From positions 429,266-493,265 of the forward strand of contig NZ_JANFNS010000004.1 in the NCBI RefSeq assembly GCF_024436065.1: a DNA stretch of 64,000 nucleotides, written 5' to 3'. Source of the DNA: Saccharibacillus sp. JS10. Lineage in GTDB: Bacteria > Bacillota > Bacilli > Paenibacillales > Paenibacillaceae. Shown here piece by piece: positions 16,848-27,950 of the stretch. The notes under the pieces were generated by a model that was not told the DNA's origin, made no database searches, and saw only the letters and a list, made by a program, of their open reading frames with translations. Within the stretch, counting starts at the first letter, position 1. Each line of letters starts with the position of its first letter. The position numbers and the translations under genes were made by a program.

Positions 16848-17389
16848 GCCGCGACACGCTGGTCGCAAAACGTTATGCGCGCGCGCTATTCGAAGTAACT
16901 TTAGCCGAAAGCAAAGTTACCGAGACTCAGGCTGAGCTGCGTGCCATTGCGGAAGCTTTTGCGTCCGATCCGGCTTTACGCAAGTTTTTGGAGTCACCCG
17001 GAATTTCGGTAGAAGCTAAAAAGAATGTGCTAAATCGTGCTTTTGAAGGTCGTGTATCGGTTGCGGTCGTTCGTACGCTTGATCTTTTGATCGAGCGGGG
17101 ACGCACTCAATTGTTCCATGAACTGTGCGAAAGTTACGAGCATATCTCTAATGAAGCTTTAGGTTTGGCAGACGCTACTGTATATAGCGCTTTTCCTTTG
17201 ACAGAAGAAGAAAAAGCAGCGACAGCAGAACGTTTTGGCTTACTAACCGGGAAAAAGATTACAGTTACGAATATCATCGATAAAAGTGTGCTTGGCGGCG
17301 CTAAAGTTATGATCGGCAACACACTTTACGACGGAAGTTTGGCGGGCAAGCTGGCTCGTCTCGAAAAGTCTTTTGAAAGACAAGCATAA
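16844..17389 (+). CDS. atpH: ATP synthase subunit delta (F1)
   Basis: Connects the peripheral stalk to the top of the alpha/beta head. The 181-residue product has the typical N-terminal helical domain starting VAKRYARALFEV and the C-terminal signature DKSVLGGAKVMIGNTLYDGSLAGKLARL. It overlaps atpF by 4 nt and precedes atpA by 19 nt. Confidence 0.95.
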   Translation: MSRDTLVAKRYARALFEVTLAESKVTETQAELRAIAEAFASDPALRKFLESPGISVEAKKNVLNRAFEGRVSVAVVRTLDLLIERGRTQLFHELCESYEHISNEALGLADATVYSAFPLTEEEKAATAERFGLLTGKKITVTNIIDKSVLGGAKVMIGNTLYDGSLAGKLARLEKSFERQA

Positions 17390-17393
17390 GTGA

Positions 17394-18923
<1,530 letters not shown>

Positions 18924-18973
18924 TCGGCTCGGCGCACGTCTTCGTTAGAAGCTTTCCAAGCTTCGAATAGGTG

Positions 18974-19010
18974 AAGCCGCATTCTTTCTGATGAGGAAAG
19001 AGCGGCTTTG
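18974..19010 (+). other. Intra-operon hairpin between atpA and atpG
   Basis: AAGCCGC (18974-18980) pairs with GCGGCTT (19002-19008). The 3' flank TGCTCTTACG is not a T-run, so it is more likely an mRNA-stability or processing structure than a terminator. The 171-nt spacer is the longest in the atp operon. Confidence 0.45.
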
Positions 19011-19094
19011 CTCTTACGCATCCTCGAACATTTTCTTACGAGCGGATTAACGCTTACGAAGTGACTTTGCTTCGCAAAGTCTGGAGGTGAATAT

Positions 19095-19958
19095 ATGGCT
19101 AAAGGTATACGCGAGATTAAACGGCAAATTAAAAGTACACAAAACACTCGTCAAATCACGAGAGCGATGGAGATGGTAGCCGCTGCTAAACTGCGACGTG
19201 CGCAAGAGAAGACCGAAGCGGCTCGTCCGTACTCGGAAAAATTGCGTGAAGTCGTAGCAAGTATCGCGTCTGCTAGCGCTGGAATCAGTCACCCGATGCT
19301 CGAAAAGCGGACGGCTAAAAAAACCGCATATCTCGTGATCACATCCGACCGTGGTCTTGCTGGGGGATACAATGCGAATATTCTTCGCCGCGTATCCAAC
19401 GAATTGCGCGATCGCCATTCGTCACCCGATGAGTATGTGCTTTACGTGATTGGACGCAAAGGTCGCGATTACTTCCGTAGACGCGGAATCGAAATGGCAG
19501 AGGTTGTTACCGAGCTTTCCGATTCGCCTTCTTTTGCGGATATCAAAACCATCGCAACTCGCGCGGTTCAAGATTACGAATTAGGCAAAACCGATGCACT
19601 ATACTTATGTTATAACCAATTCGTTAATGCACTTACACAAATTCCTCAGGTTGAAGGTCTGCTACCAATGGAGCCGGTTTCGTTCGAAGGAACGCTACAA
19701 TCTTACGAATTCGAACCTTCCGCGGAAGCCGTACTGAGCGAGTTGTTACCGCGTTATGCAGAAACACTGATCTACAAAGCTGTATTAGAAGGCAAAGCGA
19801 GTGAGCTTGGCGCTAAAATGACGGCAATGGGTTCTGCAACCAAAAACGCATCTAAGCTGATTAACGAATATACGTTGACGTATAACCGGGCGCGTCAAGC
19901 GGCCATTACACAGGAAATTACCGAAATCGTCGCCGGCGCGAGTGCGGCACAAAGCTGA
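19095..19958 (+). CDS. atpG: ATP synthase subunit gamma (F1)
   Basis: Central rotor shaft of F1. The 287-residue protein begins MAKGIREIKRQIKSTQNTRQITRAMEMVAAAKLRR and ends with the diagnostic helical segment ATKNASKLINEYTLTYNRARQAAITQEITEIVAGA. Both ends form the coiled coil inside the alpha/beta hexamer. The ribosome-binding site is TGGAGGTG. The next gene, atpD, starts 24 nt later. Confidence 0.97.
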   Translation: MAKGIREIKRQIKSTQNTRQITRAMEMVAAAKLRRAQEKTEAARPYSEKLREVVASIASASAGISHPMLEKRTAKKTAYLVITSDRGLAGGYNANILRRVSNELRDRHSSPDEYVLYVIGRKGRDYFRRRGIEMAEVVTELSDSPSFADIKTIATRAVQDYELGKTDALYLCYNQFVNALTQIPQVEGLLPMEPVSFEGTLQSYEFEPSAEAVLSELLPRYAETLIYKAVLEGKASELGAKMTAMGSATKNASKLINEYTLTYNRARQAAITQEITEIVAGASAAQS

Positions 19959-19967
19959 AGCTTGTAG

Positions 19968-21383
<1,416 letters not shown>

Positions 21384-21408
21384 GCTATTTGGGTGAGGAG
21401 GGATACAA

Positions 21409-21831
21409 GTGAGCACCTTTTTACTGGAAATCGTCACGCCGGAGCGTCTCGTCTACTCCGGTGAGGTCACCGGTATCATCGCGAAAAGCGTAGAAGGCGA
21501 CTTGGGTGTTTTACCCGGGCACATTTCGATGGTCGCTCCGCTTCAGATCGGCCCGCTTACAGTGAAACATGATGGCAAACGTTCGCATATCGCGGTTCAC
21601 GGCGGCTTCCTTGAAGTCCGCCGCGAAAAAGTAGTCGTCTTGGCTGAAAGTGCCGAACTGCCGGAAAGCATCGATGTCGATCGCGCTCGTGCGGCAAAAG
21701 AAAGAGCCGAAATGCGAATCGAAAGCAGCAAAACACACCAAGATGAAGTGGACTTCCGCCGCGCAGAACTTGCACTGAAACGTGCAATGACTCGGATCGA
21801 CGTAACCACGACAGATTTGGGTAGTAGATAA
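21409..21831 (+). CDS. atpC: ATP synthase subunit epsilon (F1)
   Basis: A 140-residue protein with an N-terminal beta-sandwich (about 1-85, including VEGDLGVLPGHISMVAPLQ) and a C-terminal helical hairpin rich in Arg/Ala that inhibits ATP hydrolysis. The start is GTG 21409 after GAGGAGGG. It is the last gene of the atp operon; a strong terminator follows within 10 nt. Confidence 0.95.
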   Translation: MSTFLLEIVTPERLVYSGEVTGIIAKSVEGDLGVLPGHISMVAPLQIGPLTVKHDGKRSHIAVHGGFLEVRREKVVVLAESAELPESIDVDRARAAKERAEMRIESSKTHQDEVDFRRAELALKRAMTRIDVTTTDLGSR

Positions 21832-21836
21832 ATAAG

Positions 21837-21870
21837 AAAACCGATCCTTTCGAGGATCGGTTTTTTGTTT
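21837..21870 (+). terminator. Terminator of the atp operon
   Basis: AAAACCGATCC (21837-21847) pairs with GGATCGGTTTT (21854-21864), loop TTTCGA, followed by TTTTTTG. Confidence 0.92.
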
Positions 21871-22165
21871 GACCAAAATATTTCCGAGGAAATAAGGGAG
21901 AAGCAATTCATTTTCAAAAGACGTTTGACGATAACAAAAGAGGGCTAAGCGAAAGGCGTTGTTACGTATAGCGCTTACATTTTTTTAAGCAACCAAGCAA
22001 AAGGCAATTCATAGGCTTTGCAGGAAACTTATAGGCGCTTTTTTGTAAAAATTGTGTGAAATGTGCTGGATTCTTCGCTCGCTTCCCAGTATTATAGAGA
22101 AGTCCGCAAAAATACTTCATAAGCGGACCGAAGGTCTGACCGGATGAACGAAAGGGGCTTGAAGA
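21871..22165. other. Intergenic region between the atp operon and ywzB
   Basis: No convincing ORF. TATTAT (22091-22096), about 70 nt before ywzB, is a possible -10 with a poor -35. A cre-like sequence lies at 21966-21979 (listed separately). Nothing else is recognised. Confidence 0.5.
21966..21979 (-). promoter_or_regulatory. Possible CcpA cre-like site
   Basis: Read on the minus strand, TGTAAGCGCTATAC matches about 12 of 14 positions of TGWAANCGNTNWCA. It lies about 190 nt before ywzB, far from any proven promoter, so chance is a real alternative. Confidence 0.25.
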
Positions 22166-22420
22166 ATGGCTGAGAACGCCATAACGGCTTTTTCGCAAAC
22201 CGGAGTTTCCGGCATTTTGTCGATGGTGTTATCGCTTGGATGTATCTTTTTGTCGTGGTGGGCGTTGCAGAATTTAAAGCTGGATGTGATTATCCGTCAT
22301 CCCCAAAGCCCGCAAGGTAAAATGCTGCATGTATTACTTGCGATCGTACTCGGACACTTTGTTGCAAGCTTCATGTTGGATTACATCGGATGGTCGCAGT
22401 TGCTTAGAAACGGATTATGA
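22166..22420 (+). CDS. ywzB: DUF1146 family membrane protein (YwzB-like)
   Basis: An 84-residue protein with two hydrophobic helices (about 14-37 and 52-73) separated by a loop containing NLKLDVIIRHPQSPQGKMLHVLLAI. Size, topology and position after atpC and before murA match B. subtilis YwzB. The function of this family is unknown. ATG 22166 follows GAAAGGGG. ywmB, which lies between ywzB and murAA in B. subtilis, is absent. Confidence 0.82.
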   Translation: MAENAITAFSQTGVSGILSMVLSLGCIFLSWWALQNLKLDVIIRHPQSPQGKMLHVLLAIVLGHFVASFMLDYIGWSQLLRNGL

Positions 22421-22593
22421 GATTAAAATTGTTTGAAGTCGGAACGCTTGGGTTAATCAGTGATTAGGCTTGTTAGCTCCATTTCTTTTTCAAAAGACGA
22501 ACCGGCTTTCCAGTCGGAATGTGCACAATACCAAAAACACAAATGAATGACCAAAAATTAAACGCAAATTAAACGCGCGGAGGGAATACAAAG

Positions 22594-23940
22594 ATGAGCA
22601 AATTTATCGTCCGCGGCGGCAAACGATTGACCGGAACCGTAAAAGTTAGCGGTGCCAAGAATTCGGTGCTTCCTATCATCGCTGCCAGTCTGTTAGGACA
22701 AGAAGGAGAAAGTATCATTTCTGATGCACCTCCTCTTGACGACGTTATGACCATCAACAAAGTTTTGGAATCGTTAGGAGCAGGCATTACATACCGTGAT
22801 GAAGTCATCCGTGTAAATGCGCAAAACCTGACTTCATCTGAAGCGCCATACGAGTGGGTAACCAAAATGCGTGCCTCCTTCCTCGTTATGGGGCCTTTAC
22901 TCGCGCGCTTAGGCTCGACTCGCATTTCGATGCCGGGTGGCTGCGCGATCGGAACACGTCCAATCGACCAACACCTTAAAGGGTTCGAAGCAATGGGCGC
23001 AACCGTGACGCTTGGCGAAGGTTATGTCGAAGCGAAAAGTGAAGGTAGACTTCGCGGAGCGAAAATTTATCTGGACGTAGCTAGCGTAGGTGCGACAGAA
23101 AATATTATGATGGCGGCAACGATGGCAGTCGGTACAACGACGATCGAAAATGCGGCTAAAGAACCGGAAATCGTAGACTTGGCAAATTACCTGAACGCAA
23201 TGGGCGGAATCGTTCGCGGCGCAGGTACAGGCACGATCCGTATCGAAGGCGTAGAAAAACTCGTAGGTGCTCCTCATACGGTCATCCCTGACCGTATCGA
23301 AGCAGGTACGTATATGGTTGCTGCGGCGATCACAGGCGGAGACGTCTATGTGGAAGGCGCGATTGCTGACCATCTCGGTCCGGTCGTAGCGAAAATGGAA
23401 GAAATGGGCGTAACCGTCTTGCCTGACGAAAACGGAATTCGCGTTATCGCGGATAAGCCGCTTCGTGCAGTAGACATCAAAACGCTGCCTTACCCAGGCT
23501 TCCCTACAGACATGCAATCTCAAATGATGGCATTGCTGCTTAGCGCAACAGGAACAAGCGTCGTAACGGAGACGGTATTCGAAAACCGCTTCATGCACGT
23601 CGATCAATTCCGTCTGATGAATGCTGAGATCAAAGTTGAAGGACGTTCTTCGTTCGTTAGCGGCGAGACCAAATTCGTTGGCGCGAAAGTCGTAGCAACT
23701 GATCTTCGCGCAGGCGCGGCTTTGATTTGTGCCGGTCTGGTTGCGGAAGGTACGACAGAAGTCGGAGCCACGCATCATATCGATCGTGGTTACGTGAATT
23801 TGACAGAAAAACTCGTTGGATTGGGTGCGGATATTTGGCGCATTTCGATGCCGGAAGCTGCTGAAGAAGCAGCGCCGACAACTGAAACTTCAGTTCGTGC
23901 GGAAGCTGCAACATTCAGCGTGCAACCAACGTTGGCGTAA
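22594..23940 (+). CDS. murA: UDP-N-acetylglucosamine 1-carboxyvinyltransferase
   Basis: First committed step of peptidoglycan synthesis: transfers enolpyruvate from PEP to UDP-GlcNAc; the target of fosfomycin. Cys117 in [12 protein letters not shown] is the reactive residue, so the enzyme should be fosfomycin-sensitive at this position. [10 protein letters not shown] near residue 20 and the [19 protein letters not shown] block are typical. At 448 residues it is about 15-30 longer than most orthologues owing to a low-complexity tail (from about 420: Ala/Glu/Thr-rich) not needed for the fold. The ribosome-binding site is CGGAGGG. spoIID, usually next, is missing. Confidence 0.96.
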   Translation: MSKFIVRGGKRLTGTVKVSGAKNSVLPIIAASLLGQEGESIISDAPPLDDVMTINKVLESLGAGITYRDEVIRVNAQNLTSSEAPYEWVTKMRASFLVMGPLLARLGSTRISMPGGCAIGTRPIDQHLKGFEAMGATVTLGEGYVEAKSEGRLRGAKIYLDVASVGATENIMMAATMAVGTTTIENAAKEPEIVDLANYLNAMGGIVRGAGTGTIRIEGVEKLVGAPHTVIPDRIEAGTYMVAAAITGGDVYVEGAIADHLGPVVAKMEEMGVTVLPDENGIRVIADKPLRAVDIKTLPYPGFPTDMQSQMMALLLSATGTSVVTETVFENRFMHVDQFRLMNAEIKVEGRSSFVSGETKFVGAKVVATDLRAGAALICAGLVAEGTTEVGATHHIDRGYVNLTEKLVGLGADIWRISMPEAAEEAAPTTETSVRAEAATFSVQPTLA

Positions 23941-23954
23941 TTGCAATAAGGTTC

Positions 23955-23988
23955 AAAAAACCAAGTTCTTCGGAACTTGGTTTTTTTG
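23955..23988 (+). terminator. Terminator after murA
   Basis: CCAAGTTC (23961-23968), a TTCG tetraloop and GAACTTGG (23973-23980), flanked by AAAAAA and TTTTTTT, so possibly bidirectional. Confidence 0.9.
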
Positions 23989-24135
23989 CGTTTTTAGCCT
24001 GATTTTCCGCGGATTTTCCGTTGATGTATACCCTATAAATATGTTATGTTAAAAGCTGGTAGTTAATCGGATGACAAGCGGAAATGCGCAAGGGAAAAGC
24101 CGAATAAACAAGGATGCTGGAGGCCGCGAAAAGAC

Positions 24136-25134
24136 ATGTTGAGCAAGGATATTGGGATCGATCTGGGCACGGCGAACGTGCTGATTTATGTAAAAGGTAA
24201 AGGCGTCGTTATCGATGAGCCGTCAGTTGTAGCAGTGGAGAAAGAATCGAAGCGTGTGCTGGCTGTCGGTGAAGAAGCTCGTCGTATGGTAGGGCGTACT
24301 CCTGGCAATATCGAAGTCATTCGTCCGTTACGCGACGGCGTGATTGCAGACTTTGATATCACAGAAGCGATGCTGCGTTACTTTATCAATAAAGTTGGCG
24401 GAAAAAGCTGGTATGGAAGCCCGCGAATTTTGATTTGTGCACCAACCAATATTACTTCCGTGGAGCAAAAAGCAATCCGCGAAGCGGCCCAGCGTACCGG
24501 AGCAAAAGATGTATATCTGGAAGAAGAACCAAAAGCGGCAGCAATCGGCGCAGGCATGGATATTTATCAACCAAGCGGAAATATGGTTGTCGATATCGGT
24601 GGCGGCACGACGGATGTAGCGGTATTATCGATGGGCGATATTGTCACTTCGTCTTCGATCAAAGTTGCAGGCGATACTTTTGACGAATCGATCATTCGAT
24701 ATATCAAAAACAAATATAAATTGCTGATCGGTGAGCGTACAGCGGAAGATCTGAAGATCAATATCGCTTCGGTACATCCAGATGGCCGCACAGCAGAAGT
24801 CGATATTCGTGGACGCGATATGGTAACAGGTCTGCCACGCACGGTTTCTGTGACATCCGCGGAAGTGAAAGAAGCGTTGGACGAATCGGTTGCTTTGATC
24901 GTGAGTGCAGCGAAGACTGTATTGGAACGTACACCTCCTGAATTGTCTGCGGACATTATTGATCGCGGCGTCGTATTGACGGGCGGTGGCGCTCTGCTTC
25001 ATGGTCTGGACGATCTGCTGGCTCACGAACTCAAAGTTCCGGTATGGACAGCGGAAGACCCCATGCACTGCGTAGTAAAAGGCACACAAAAGATGCTGGA
25101 TCATCTCGACAAAACAGCAAAGAAAAAATTCTAA
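24136..25134 (+). CDS. mbl: Rod shape-determining protein, MreB family (Mbl)
   Basis: Bacterial actin that forms membrane-associated filaments guiding lateral wall synthesis. The 332-residue protein has the actin-fold phosphate loops: IGIDLGTANVLIY (about 6-18), DIGGGTTDVAVLS (about 155-167) and LTGGGALLHGLDDLL (about 281-295). The position immediately before flhO-flhP, as in B. subtilis, favours Mbl over MreB or MreBH; the call within the family is by synteny. The start is ATG 24136 with TGGAGG 14 nt upstream. Confidence 0.94.
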   Translation: MLSKDIGIDLGTANVLIYVKGKGVVIDEPSVVAVEKESKRVLAVGEEARRMVGRTPGNIEVIRPLRDGVIADFDITEAMLRYFINKVGGKSWYGSPRILICAPTNITSVEQKAIREAAQRTGAKDVYLEEEPKAAAIGAGMDIYQPSGNMVVDIGGGTTDVAVLSMGDIVTSSSIKVAGDTFDESIIRYIKNKYKLLIGERTAEDLKINIASVHPDGRTAEVDIRGRDMVTGLPRTVSVTSAEVKEALDESVALIVSAAKTVLERTPPELSADIIDRGVVLTGGGALLHGLDDLLAHELKVPVWTAEDPMHCVVKGTQKMLDHLDKTAKKKF

Positions 25135-25141
25135 AATTCCC

Positions 25142-25168
25142 TTCAAAAAAACGCAAATCTGCCGATAT
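25142..25168 (+). promoter_or_regulatory. Candidate sigma-D promoter for flhO-flhP
   Basis: GCCGATAT (25161-25168) is an exact sigma-D -10. The -35 region (TCAA about 14 nt upstream) is imperfect relative to TAAA. It lies between mbl and flhO. Confidence 0.5.
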
Positions 25169-25295
25169 ATATAAAACAAGGCCGGAGGGGCTTTTTTTAG
25201 AGCGCCGGTCATCAGGACACGGACCTAGACATCTTGAGAACTATTCGACATATTAAGCACCGCATCCACGAGAATCGGAAAGGGGAAACATCGAA

Positions 25296-26174
25296 ATGCT
25301 AAGAGGATTATATACGGCAACCGCAGGGATGATGACGCAGCAACACAGACACGATACGGTTACGCAGAATATTGCCAACTTGAATACGACAGGATACAAG
25401 CAAGTGGAGAGTGTGGCACGTTCTTTTCCGGAAGTGATGGTGGCGTTACAAGGTGGGGATCAAGGTCGCGATAATCGTCAATTAGGCAAGCTGAACACGG
25501 GCGTTTTTGCCGAAGAGAGCATTTCGATGATGGTACAAGGCGATGTGACAGAGTCCAACTCGTCCGACGATCTTGCTCTGGTTTCCGATATTCAAGTGAG
25601 AAATGCACAAGGTGCACCCGTCATTTTCGATGCTTCCGGCAAATCGGTTCAAGCTAACGGACAGACTTTGTATAAGCCGCAAGCCTTTTTCAATGTTGAA
25701 AATCCAGCTGGAGGCGTAGGCTATACACGTGATGGCGATATGCATTTAAGCCCGGATGGACGATTGCTTACTTCGATGAACCAGAACGTACTTGGACAAG
25801 ATGGCAGACCGATCGTACTTGCGGGTTCAATGGATGATTATTGGGTGCGTGAGAACGGGACTATTTTTAACAAACAAACGGGTGCAGCTTCGGGACGAAT
25901 CGGAATTACTGTTGCAGAACGCCCGAATGAATTGACTCGCGATGGCGAAGGGCTGTTTGCCGAAAAAACACAAGGTGCAGCTTCGCTTCGCGCCGCAACC
26001 AACAATGACCAGATCGAAGTGAAGCAAGGTTTCTTGGAACGTTCGACGGTAGACGCTGCGCAATCGATGGTCGATATGACAGCAGCACTTCGCGCTTACG
26101 AAGCGAACCAGAAGATCGTACAGTTTTATGATAAAAGCTTGGAAAAAGCCGTGAACGAAGTCGGACGAGTTTAA
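25296..26174 (+). CDS. flhO: Flagellar hook-basal body protein FlhO (FlgF-like rod protein)
   Basis: A 292-residue axial flagellar protein. The N-terminal signature LRGLYTATAGMMTQQHRHDTVTQNIANLNTTGYKQ and C-terminal LERSTVDAAQSMVDMTAALRAYEANQKIVQ are the two halves of the flagellar rod/hook helical D0 domain; the middle is beta-rich. In B. subtilis FlhO and FlhP form the distal rod. Exported by the flagellar type III system without a cleaved signal. The ribosome-binding site is AAAGGGG. flhP follows after 16 nt. Confidence 0.92.
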   Translation: MLRGLYTATAGMMTQQHRHDTVTQNIANLNTTGYKQVESVARSFPEVMVALQGGDQGRDNRQLGKLNTGVFAEESISMMVQGDVTESNSSDDLALVSDIQVRNAQGAPVIFDASGKSVQANGQTLYKPQAFFNVENPAGGVGYTRDGDMHLSPDGRLLTSMNQNVLGQDGRPIVLAGSMDDYWVRENGTIFNKQTGAASGRIGITVAERPNELTRDGEGLFAEKTQGAASLRAATNNDQIEVKQGFLERSTVDAAQSMVDMTAALRAYEANQKIVQFYDKSLEKAVNEVGRV

Positions 26175-26190
26175 CTAAGGAGGCATATTC

Positions 26191-26997
26191 ATGAATAATT
26201 CAATGATTAGCGCTGCGGTCACAATGAATGGTCTCCAGCGTAAGCTTGATCTGATTGCGGACAATATGGCGAACCTCGATACCGTAGGTTATAAAGCCAA
26301 GCAAAGTAGTTTTCAAGATGTACTCACCCGAGTGCAAAAGCAAAGCGATACGTTCATTTTGGACGGACGTCGTACAGATGCCGGATATAACTTGGGCTTT
26401 GGCGCTCGCATGAGCGAAGTCACGGTCGATCTGACGCAAGGACCGCTGAAAGAAACCGGAAGTTTGTCGGATATCGCGATTGAAGGTAATGCGTTGTTCG
26501 AGATCCAAGTAAACGGTCAAAAAGCATGGACACGCGAAGGTGCTTTTCAATTGTCTTCGCTTGGAGCCGATACGCAGAATGTTTACTTGATGACGAATCA
26601 AGGGCATCCGGTGATGGGCACGAACGGACAGCCGATTCGAATTCCTGCGAACTCCAAACTTCAAGTCGATAGCGACGGTGCGGTACGTGCATTGAATCCT
26701 AACGGAACAAGCACAGCAGCGGGTCAACTTTCGCTCGCACGCGTAGATCGTCCTGAAGGTCTGGAGCAGATCGAAGGCAATGTATTCACTTTAGCGGCAG
26801 ACGCGAATGAAGGCGACGTACTGACGAACAACGGAGTGACTGCACAAGTCAGACAGCAATATTTGGAACAATCCAATGTCGATATGACTTCGCAAATGAC
26901 GGAGTTGCTGCAAGCTCAGCGCGCGTATCAATTGGCAGCCAAAGCGTTGACATCAAGTGATACAATGGCTACACTTGCAAATGGTATTCGTCAATAA
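26191..26997 (+). CDS. flhP: Flagellar hook-basal body protein FlhP (FlgG-like rod protein)
   Basis: A 268-residue paralogue of FlhO. The N-terminal MISAAVTMNGLQRKLDLIADNMANLDTVGYKAKQ and C-terminal LEQSNVDMTSQMTELLQAQRAYQLAAKALTSSDTM form the conserved coiled-coil D0 domain; the FlgF/G middle domain carries IEGNALFEIQVNG. The ribosome-binding site is AAGGAGG. A long inverted repeat follows the gene. Confidence 0.92.
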   Translation: MNNSMISAAVTMNGLQRKLDLIADNMANLDTVGYKAKQSSFQDVLTRVQKQSDTFILDGRRTDAGYNLGFGARMSEVTVDLTQGPLKETGSLSDIAIEGNALFEIQVNGQKAWTREGAFQLSSLGADTQNVYLMTNQGHPVMGTNGQPIRIPANSKLQVDSDGAVRALNPNGTSTAAGQLSLARVDRPEGLEQIEGNVFTLAADANEGDVLTNNGVTAQVRQQYLEQSNVDMTSQMTELLQAQRAYQLAAKALTSSDTMATLANGIRQ

Positions 26998-27029
26998 TCG
27001 TCAAATGAATAGATTATACAATCAAGTGG

Positions 27030-27066
27030 TCCGAAGCTCCGGTAGAATATATTTCCGGGGCTTCGG
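27030..27066 (+). terminator. Inverted repeat after flhP (weak terminator)
   Basis: TCCGAAGCTCCGG (27030-27042) pairs with CCGGGGCTTCGGA (27054-27066), 13 bp with one G-T. Only CTTT follows, so termination may be partial and the downstream small gene may be read through. Confidence 0.5.
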
Positions 27067-27090
27067 ACTTTGCGGCAAGGAGGCTTAGAT

Positions 27091-27309
27091 GTGGAAAAGG
27101 TCATGGATGAGCAAAACGAAGCACCCGTACGCCGTAAACGATCATTCGGCAAAAGAGTTCTTCGTTTGATTCTTTTTCTACTTTTTTTCGTGCTTTGTCT
27201 AGCTGGAGGTCTGGTCTTTGGCTATGTCTATATGGGGAAGCAAGGGATCGAAGAAGCGTTCAAACCAGAGACGTGGATGCATGTGTTTGATCTGGTGTTC
27301 GCTCCGTAA
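27091..27309 (+). CDS. EpuA-like small membrane protein (labelled RNA polymerase beta subunit in some databases)
   Basis: A 72-residue protein: a basic N-terminal segment (VRRKRSFGKRVLR), one membrane helix (about 26-48) and the extracellular ending YMGKQGIEEAFKPETWMHVFDLVFAP. This pattern matches the EpuA family (PF11772), often misnamed RNA polymerase beta because of a fusion in some genomes. The start is GTG 27091, seven nt after AAGGAGG; a TTG 21 nt earlier overlaps the ribosome-binding site and is unlikely. It sits between flhP and fabZ, a conserved location in Paenibacillaceae. Function unknown. Confidence 0.72.
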   Translation: MEKVMDEQNEAPVRRKRSFGKRVLRLILFLLFFVLCLAGGLVFGYVYMGKQGIEEAFKPETWMHVFDLVFAP

Positions 27310-27461
27310 AGAGTAGAAATCTCGACTTATAAGGAAGAGCTGTTCGGAGATCGTAGAGGTCCACGAGCGGCTCTTTTGCCGTGAGCGGTTTCTGCGATTT
27401 CTTTTTGCTGCGGGAAACTGTATAATGATGGGGGAAATTGCCGAAGGGAGTTTTGCGCGTA

Positions 27462-27893
27462 ATGTTGGATTCACAGCAGATTCAAGAAATCATACCGCAC
27501 CGCCCGCCGTTTTTGTTGGTGGATCGGATTTTGGAGGTCGAACCGGGCAAGCGCGCGGTCGGCATTAAAAACGTAACTGTAAACGAACCTTTCTTTGTCG
27601 GACATTTTCCGGGTTATCCGGTCATGCCGGGGGTATTAATAGTTGAGGCACTTGCTCAAGTCGGAAGCGTAGCGATGATGATCGTCGAAGAAAACCGTGG
27701 GAAACTCGGATTTTTCGCAGGCATCGATAACTTCCGTTTTAGAGGTCAAGTTACGCCGGGCGATACGCTACGGTTAGAAGTCGAAATGACTCGCTTCAAA
27801 GGGAAGATCGGAAAAGGACATGCCGTAGCTACAGTAGACGGAAACGTCGTTGCCGAAGGCGATATGATGTTTGCGCTCGCTGATCGCGAATAA
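27462..27893 (+). CDS. fabZ: 3-hydroxyacyl-[acyl-carrier-protein] dehydratase FabZ
   Basis: Dehydrates 3-hydroxyacyl-ACP in type II fatty acid synthesis. The 143-residue hot-dog fold protein has catalytic His48 in [12 protein letters not shown] and Glu62 in [10 protein letters not shown], plus [13 protein letters not shown] at the N-terminus. ATG 27462 gives the standard start, 12 nt after AAGGGAG; an in-frame upstream TTG is too close to that ribosome-binding site. Synteny with B. subtilis (flhP region-ywpB) supports it. Confidence 0.96.
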   Translation: MLDSQQIQEIIPHRPPFLLVDRILEVEPGKRAVGIKNVTVNEPFFVGHFPGYPVMPGVLIVEALAQVGSVAMMIVEENRGKLGFFAGIDNFRFRGQVTPGDTLRLEVEMTRFKGKIGKGHAVATVDGNVVAEGDMMFALADRE

Positions 27894-27950
27894 GCACCTG
27901 ACCGTACAATCTTCGTTACCCCATAATCCGGACAGGGAGGCAGATCATTT

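Noticed and set aside
18924..19094. Small gene between atpA and atpG
   Set aside because: Only short frames without ribosome-binding sites; the region is better explained by a hairpin spacer.
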